DNA of 64,000 bases from Gloeopeniophorella convolvens (lineage: Eukaryota; Basidiomycota; Agaricomycetes; Russulales): the NCBI GenBank assembly GCA_022496205.1, contig WTXD01000013.1:186001-250000 (forward strand), given 5' to 3'. How positions within the stretch are numbered: the stretch's first letter is position 1; each line of letters begins with the position of its first letter. The notes under the pieces are model-generated. The model did not search any database, was not told the origin of the DNA, and worked only from the letters and a program-made list of their open reading frames with translations. Positions 58,451-64,000 of the stretch are shown here, one piece after another. A program made the translations under genes and the position numbers.

Positions 58451-61400
58451 ATGTTCCGTATCCCCGCGCCCTCGCCGCGCTCGCCTGTGCCGCCCTCGTC
58501 ATTCCCGTCGGGGTTGCAGCCTAGCGGCGGACGCGGCGACCGCAACGGGAACTACGTTGATTTCAGCGCCCGTCGTGGCTCGCGTACGGATATGAACTTT
58601 GAACAGGCCCTCAAGACGGGGAACACTGTTGTGATCAAGGAAGGGTTGGATGTGAACAGTTTGGGTGATGATATAACGCTCTCACCAATGCCACCTTCCT
58701 CCCCCTTGTCTCCATCCAGCCCCAGTGCTCGCCCACACAGCATGATCCAGCAGTCTGCACCGGCCACCGCTCCTCCCACACCCGCACAGCACAGAGCATC
58801 CGCCACGTCCTCCAGTTCTCGGCCGTCCGCTTCCGCGTCCCCATCCGCATCATCTTCTTCCAACGATCTGTTTTATGACGCTGAAGACCCTGATTATCAG
58901 ACGAGGCGGCGCTCCATGTATAGATCCCAGGGAACTGCCAGCAGCCCAGATCTTGCAACCCTCGTCCGCAAGGCCAAACAGCGAGGCAGCATATTGCCGT
59001 CTCACCTTGCTGGCAGAGACAAGCGTCAGGGAACACCACCGCCACTACCTGCAGGCCCCCACGCACCACTTGATCCCTCATCTCCCCGGTCTCGCCAGAG
59101 GTCTTCCACCTCGTCCTCTGGGTACTCTGTACCTCCCATCAACACCTCTCCCACCATGCACAAAAGCAAGCACCCAAAGGCCCCATACTCTGCGGTGTAC
59201 GCCAGTCAGTCCAGTAGCTCGGATTGGGTATTCACGAACTCTGGACATGATGACGGCACGGTCAAGGTGGGCGTCCATGCGTCGCACTTTCCAGTGACAC
59301 TGACGGCAGCGCAGAGTGCAAAGTCCTCGGTTCGACAAAAGACGAGTGCGTTTTTGGGCAGGATGTTGGGACAGAATACCGTGCGCGAACGCTCGGTGCG
59401 CAGCGCATTCACTTTTCTCTCACTCCGTCCTAATAAATGAGCCTATAGAAGACCGACGCGTCCTCCCCGTCGCGCTTACCGATCCCGATGCCTCCCCCCG
59501 TACCGCCGTTGCCGTCGGATCGCGCGCGCCCATCCCCGTTGCCAACAGACAGCCTTAGCGCTTCTCCGCGAGTTGTTCCCACTCGCATTGCCTCGGATAC
59601 ATCCAAGCCCCTTCCACCTATCGACAGTAAGTGGAATAGTGAAGATATTGACGTCTTTTCTCATTGCCTGTCGTTCATAGTGCTCGGGCTTGAACGCTCC
59701 CCTGGACCCTCAAGGCCGTGCTCACCCGAGAAAACCGTACGCTCCCGGGATGCCACGAATCAGACAAAGGGACCGGGCCACAGCAAACGAAGAAGTATGT
59801 CTGTGGGCGAAATCGACCTTAAGAAGGCGGCCGCAAATTCCACACCAGCAGCTCCTCCACTTCCAACCAGCGCTCGCGACAAACGCAGCGAGGACTCGGT
59901 CGGCTGGGACTCTACAATGCGTGGAATCCTTTCCGAATTCGCTGGCGAACTGTCACAGCTCGATCGTGACCAAATAGCGACGCACTCGCTTGACCTTCGC
60001 GTACCTTCCACGCCCCCGCAACGCACAATGAAACCGCGTACACAAAGCGCGGAAGCGACACCCGTTGCCAACGCTAGGCAACCCGATCTCCGGACGACAG
60101 TCTCTTCCCCTCCACCCATCGTGAAAACCAACCCAACTATCGTTGCCCATGCGCCGGACGACGGAGGGAACACACCTCGGGAAAGTACGGATACATTCGA
60201 AGCTGTAGTGCCTCCCCGGTCGTCCTCGTTAGGTTCAGGAACCCCGGCGCGCACCCCATCATATCCCCAACGGCCGTTCCCTACGGCAGGCAACCGCCCG
60301 ATGGGTCCACGCAGCGCGTCGAGCACCCATTCACCATCGGAAACCCGCGATCGCCTTCTCCTAGTCAACCCTAGATCTACGGCGTTCAGCTCGGAACCGT
60401 CTTTGTTACCATCAGAGGGGAAAACCGTTTCCCCTCTGTCTGCGCTTTCACAACAGGATCTCTCTACGAGCTCCCATCCGCTCCGCAGGCTCCCATCGGA
60501 CAACTTGGGGCCCGGAGACCCCCAAGAACTTGAGGCGCGCGGAAAGGAGAATGCAAGACGTGCCTGGGAAGAGGATGAAGAGTTCCTGGCTAAAGAGAAA
60601 ATCGCTGAATGGCTTGGCGGAATGTGCGTTATCGTATGGCCGATAAGCAATCTTGTCCTGACGTCTTTTACTCAGTGGGCGAATCAACAAGGTCGCATTA
60701 CGGCACTATATAGACAACTTCGATTTCTCTGGCCTAAGGCTTGATTTAGCTTTCAGGTACGTCTGGTTCTACAGTTACGAGGTGAGTGCTGACTGATGAG
60801 TTCTCAGACGGTTATGTGCCAAGCTATTCCTCAAAGCAGAGACTCAGCAAGTGGACCGCATCCTTGAAGAGTTCTCTAGGCGCTACTGGGAATGCAACCC
60901 AGGCAGCCTCTTCGGCAACGCCAGTGCGTCCCCGTCCGCATATTTTATATGCCTCTCGCCTGACAGCTCTTCCAGGTGTTGTCCATGCTGTGGCATATTC
61001 GCTACTTCTGTTGAACACTGACTTGCACGTCGCGGAACTGACGACACGCATGTCGCGTGGTCAATTTGTCCGCAACACGCTCTTCACAATCCAAATGCAG
61101 CTCCAGCCCAATGCGGGCTCGAGCTCCGATCTAGTGCAGAGTGACCGGGATGCTGATAGCCTGCGCGGCCCCAGCTCCGAGTCCAGTGACATCGGCACAA
61201 ACACGCTGCGCTCGCGGACCAAGCGCAGCGATAGTATCACCAGCTGGAACAGTATCAGTCGTGACGTTGTTTTGGCGAACCTCCTCGTGGGGTCTCCGAA
61301 GGCGGCCCAATCGACGCCTCTGCCCAATGACAGCACTGCGTCGGTCACAGCATCGGCAACCAGTGGCACGGATGTCAAGACCCCAAGCACACTCGTGTCG

Positions 61401-63223
61401 TCTATCGTTTATGACCGCAATTGGGAGAGCGATATGGAGAGCTTGTTGAAGGCACGCCTGTTTCTTGGATATACTTTCATATACTAACGACCATCTATAG
61501 GACATGTATAACGCCATCAAGAGTCAGCAGGTCCTGCAGCCTCTTGGCTCTCGCACGTCGATATCATCGCTGAGCCCCAATGCGCCGATACGGAACCGCA
61601 GTCTGCGCACGCAGCAAGACCGTCTGACAACGTTCAAGCGCGGAAGCATCCGTGGCATCCAATCTATACTTGGGGCGCCAAATGGCATGAGTCCATACAG
61701 CAGCAATAGTAGCGTCGATGGCCGGGCTAGTCCAGCGCCAAGTTTCGCCACATCTACTCACGAGGTGCGCATATATGAGCGTCGTCATCATAGAACGTTC
61801 TAAATGAAGTGCATGTAGAACATTCTTGGCTCCACCCTGTCCTTCATGACGCCCGCACTCGGCTTCGCCTCAAATCTCTCACACACAATCATTCGTGAGG
61901 CGCAAGAGGACGACGACCGGAGCGAGCACAGCGACGATTCGGCCGACACTACGATCAGCATCACGGACGAAGAGCTCGCGCTGCTTGGTCCTCCATGGGC
62001 GAAAGAGGGTATGCTATGCCGCAAGCAGTACAACGATCCCTCCGGGAAGCGCGCGAAAAGCAAATCATGGATGGACGTATTCGTCGTCATACAGAAGGGC
62101 GAACTTAATATGTTCACGTTCGGCGAACATGCGGCGGGCGGACAGCGCGTTGTCGGAGGTGGCAACTGGCTCGTGCGTTTCATTCACACGCATGAGGTGG
62201 TAACGAGGCTGACGCACGTTCGCAGGAAAACGCTAATCACGTTGGCACGGTCCAGCTCGCCCACTCGTTGGCGCATGCATTGCCACCACCCGGCTACAAC
62301 CGCCAGCGCCCGCATTGCATGGTGCTGACGCTTGCAACTAGCGCGGTGTACTTCTTCCAGGCCGGCACAGAAGAGCTCGTCAGTGAGTGGGTGCAGACAT
62401 GCAACTACTGGGCCGCGCGGCAGAGCAAGGAGCCGCTGACGGGCGGCGTGTCGAACATGGAGTACGGCTGGAACCGCGTCAGTGACGTGCTGCACGGGCG
62501 GTCGGTCTCGGACGACGAGTCGATCCGCATGCCGGACCACTCGGACAACGCGAGCATCCGCAGCGGGCGCAGCAACCGCAGCCGGTTCAGCCGCAAGGAT
62601 GTCGCGGCGACGATGCGTGGGGGCAGCTCGGCGTGGGCGGACCGCACGAACATCAACGACTGGAAGCCACCGCTCGCGCCAACCGTGCCGAGCACGCATG
62701 ACGAGGAGACGCAGCTCGAGGCGCTCAAGAAACATGTCAACGCGCTCACGGTCGAGTTGCAGCACCACAACGAGCTGCGTGGCCCGATGATGTCCTTGGT
62801 ACGCGTCCCCTGTCACCCCCTCCTCTCCTCTGCCGCGCCGGTCCTGACGTCGACTGCCCCTTTCTCTCCCCTGTCTAGTACCCGTCGCGCTCGCAGAGCG
62901 CAGCCAAGGCGCTGAGCAACTGGGAGAAGAAGTCGCAATACCTGCTCGCGGAGCACGTCAAGTACGAGTCGTACGTCGACTCGCTGCAAGCAGCGATGAC
63001 GCTGCGCCTCAAGAAGCGCGGCGAGAAGGCGCTCGAGCACGCACTGCGCGCCGACGCGGCGCAGGGCGCCTTCAAGGGCAAGTGGCGGCAGCCGCGGGAG
63101 AAGACGATCGCCGAGGGCGACGAGGCGTCGTCCGTGATTGGTGAGCCGCTGCCGGCGCCCAAAGGCGCGCGCCACCGCCGAGAGGTTGCCCAGACGGATG
63201 TGGGTGACGAGAGCGACGCGTGA
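58451..63223 (+). CDS. Sec7-PH ARF guanine-nucleotide exchange factor (EFA6/Syt1-like)
   Basis: Ten exons: 58451-59395, 59449-59626, 59681-60623, 60676-60756, 60808-60923, 60976-61451, 61501-61764, 61819-62172, 62226-62798, 62879-63223; 1424 aa. The N-terminal half is disordered and Ser/Pro-rich. The Sec7 domain starts near residue 675: EKIAEWLGGIGRINKVALRHYIDNFDFSGLRLDLAFRRLCAKLFLKAETQQVDRILEEFSRRYWECNP, then AYSLLLLNTDLHVAE and, after a disordered insert, MESLLKDMYNAIKSQQV. The PH domain follows (EGMLCRKQYNDPSGKRAKSKSWMDVFVVIQKGELNMF...SAVYFFQAGTEELVSEWVQTCNYWAA), then a coiled coil. The expected role is ARF activation at the plasma membrane or endosomes. Intron 59627-59680 is in frame (54 nt). 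Intron 61452-61500 has a GC donor. Confidence 0.9.
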
Positions 63224-63721
63224 GCCCCTCAGCTGGCCGTTCCGACCGGGCCCGTGCAGGCGCAGTGCGCACTGCGCAGGTCTATTTATGCTTCACCAGG
63301 ACACTGCCGGCTGGTTGTGTCAATATATATATACCACTTACTGATCATACATACTCGTATATATGCTCCATGATACCCATCGATATATTCGTGAACGTCA
63401 TGAGTGGACGTGAAGGAGATATCATACAGCACGGAACAAGCAGTGAGAGGTGTGCCCAAGATAACATAATAGCTTGCGCGAGTCTAAAGTATCCAAATTA
63501 GCTAGCAACGACCGTCGTACATCATCACCTAGCACTCTGATAGAATGAGTGATATGCGTACAGGGCACGAAACCCGCGACCCTCTCTAGTGTGGCAAAAG
63601 AAGAAAACGAAGGGGTACAACAAGAGTAGTAGGGGAACAACATGGGGGGTTAGTGAAGTTGGGGAAAGGGGGAAGAAAGTGTGGGTGTGGAAAGAGAGCC
63701 GCGCCGAGCCGCGCCGACCGT
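63224..63721. other. Convergent intergenic region
   Basis: 3' flanks of the Sec7-PH gene (plus) and the partial gene at the right edge (minus). AT-rich stretches near 63325-63365. No gene seen. Confidence 0.5.
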
Positions 63722-63989
63722 TCATGTGCCTGTGCTATCAGTCGGTTTGCGGACCAAGCCAGGTCCTCCCGTGGATGTCCGTCTCTGCCGCTTCATGGCC
63801 AGGGTCCCCGCGGCGGCGGCGGCGGCGTTCGCACCCACCCGGCTGCCGGGCGACAGTCGCGAGCCCGGGAGCGCGAGCGGCGTGTTGCTTGTCGTCGACG
63901 AGCGCGGGCGCGTCGAGGATGACGCAAGCTTGGGGAGCACCGAGTTATTCTTGCGTGCGCCGGTGTTAGGCGCGCCAGAGGCTCGGTTC
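63722..63989 (-). CDS. C-terminal exon of an unidentified gene cut by the window edge
   Basis: The last exon on the minus strand begins after an acceptor (TTTCAG) at 63989 and ends at the stop 63722-63724. It encodes about 88 residues of Ser/Thr/Pro/Arg-rich tail (NRASGAPNTGARKNNSVLPK, SSTRPRSSTTSNTPLALPGS, then AAAAAAGTLAMKRQRRTSTG) with no domain. The remainder lies outside the window, so the product cannot be named. Confidence 0.6.
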
Positions 63990-64000
63990 CTGAAAGATAA

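Overview
This window is nuclear DNA of a filamentous basidiomycete, most likely a wood- or litter-decaying agaricomycete. Genes are dense, with 3 to 20 exons and mostly 45-65 nt introns. One enzyme is a CBM1-tailed GH27 alpha-galactosidase of the kind secreted by plant-biomass degraders. Every multi-exon model below was assembled by hand and checked only for frame continuity across splice sites. No transcript or database evidence was available.

Layout. 1-6600: a tandem array of three old-yellow-enzyme (OYE) genes on the minus strand, the first cut by the window edge. Duplicated flanks surround them and a frameshifted gene remnant lies between. 6931-11930: an 11-exon gene for a 1472-aa Ser/Pro-rich protein with one C-terminal membrane segment and no family I recognise. 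12.6-15.0 kb: two adjacent related genes that share an N-terminal carbohydrate-binding-like module, one of them fused to DM9/DUF3421. 15.3-19.9 kb: a GT61-like glycosyltransferase and, divergently, a membrane-anchored coiled-coil protein. 20.5-21.5 kb: a decayed copy of GET1, whose intact gene lies at 45.2-46.0 kb in the opposite orientation. 22.9-31.0 kb: a secreted sedolisin protease, malate synthase, an OsmC/Ohr peroxidase and the ATP synthase delta subunit. 31.5-39.7 kb: a 20-exon AlkB-like dioxygenase with zinc-binding motifs and a PH/coiled-coil protein. 40.4-43.6 kb: the alpha-galactosidase and a BLI-3-type flavin split-barrel protein.

44.0-44.8 kb holds a short TA-flanked transposon with terminal inverted repeats (MITE-like). 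It is followed by GET1, a divergent protein kinase, an NKAP-type nuclear protein and an ER FKBP. 50.75-52.6 kb is a 1.87-kb terminal-inverted-repeat transposon with a 9-bp target duplication. It carries a broken PPR-like gene fragment, as a Pack-MULE would. The right end has RPL39 (start codon alone in exon 1), a tRNA-Gly, the pre-mRNA 3'-end endonuclease YSH1/CPSF73, a Sec7-PH ARF exchange factor and the tail of one more gene.

The most unusual observations are the gene-carrying transposon, the GET1 pseudogene, the TA-flanked element, four GC-AG introns (two at the same position in tandem paralogues), very small internal exons (7, 12, 16, 17, 19, 25 nt), the unplaced 1472-aa protein and a malate synthase ending in SSL instead of a canonical peroxisomal signal. 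Most genes look like ordinary single-copy housekeeping or secreted-enzyme genes with no operon-like coupling. I found no CRISPR array, secondary-metabolite cluster or defence system.
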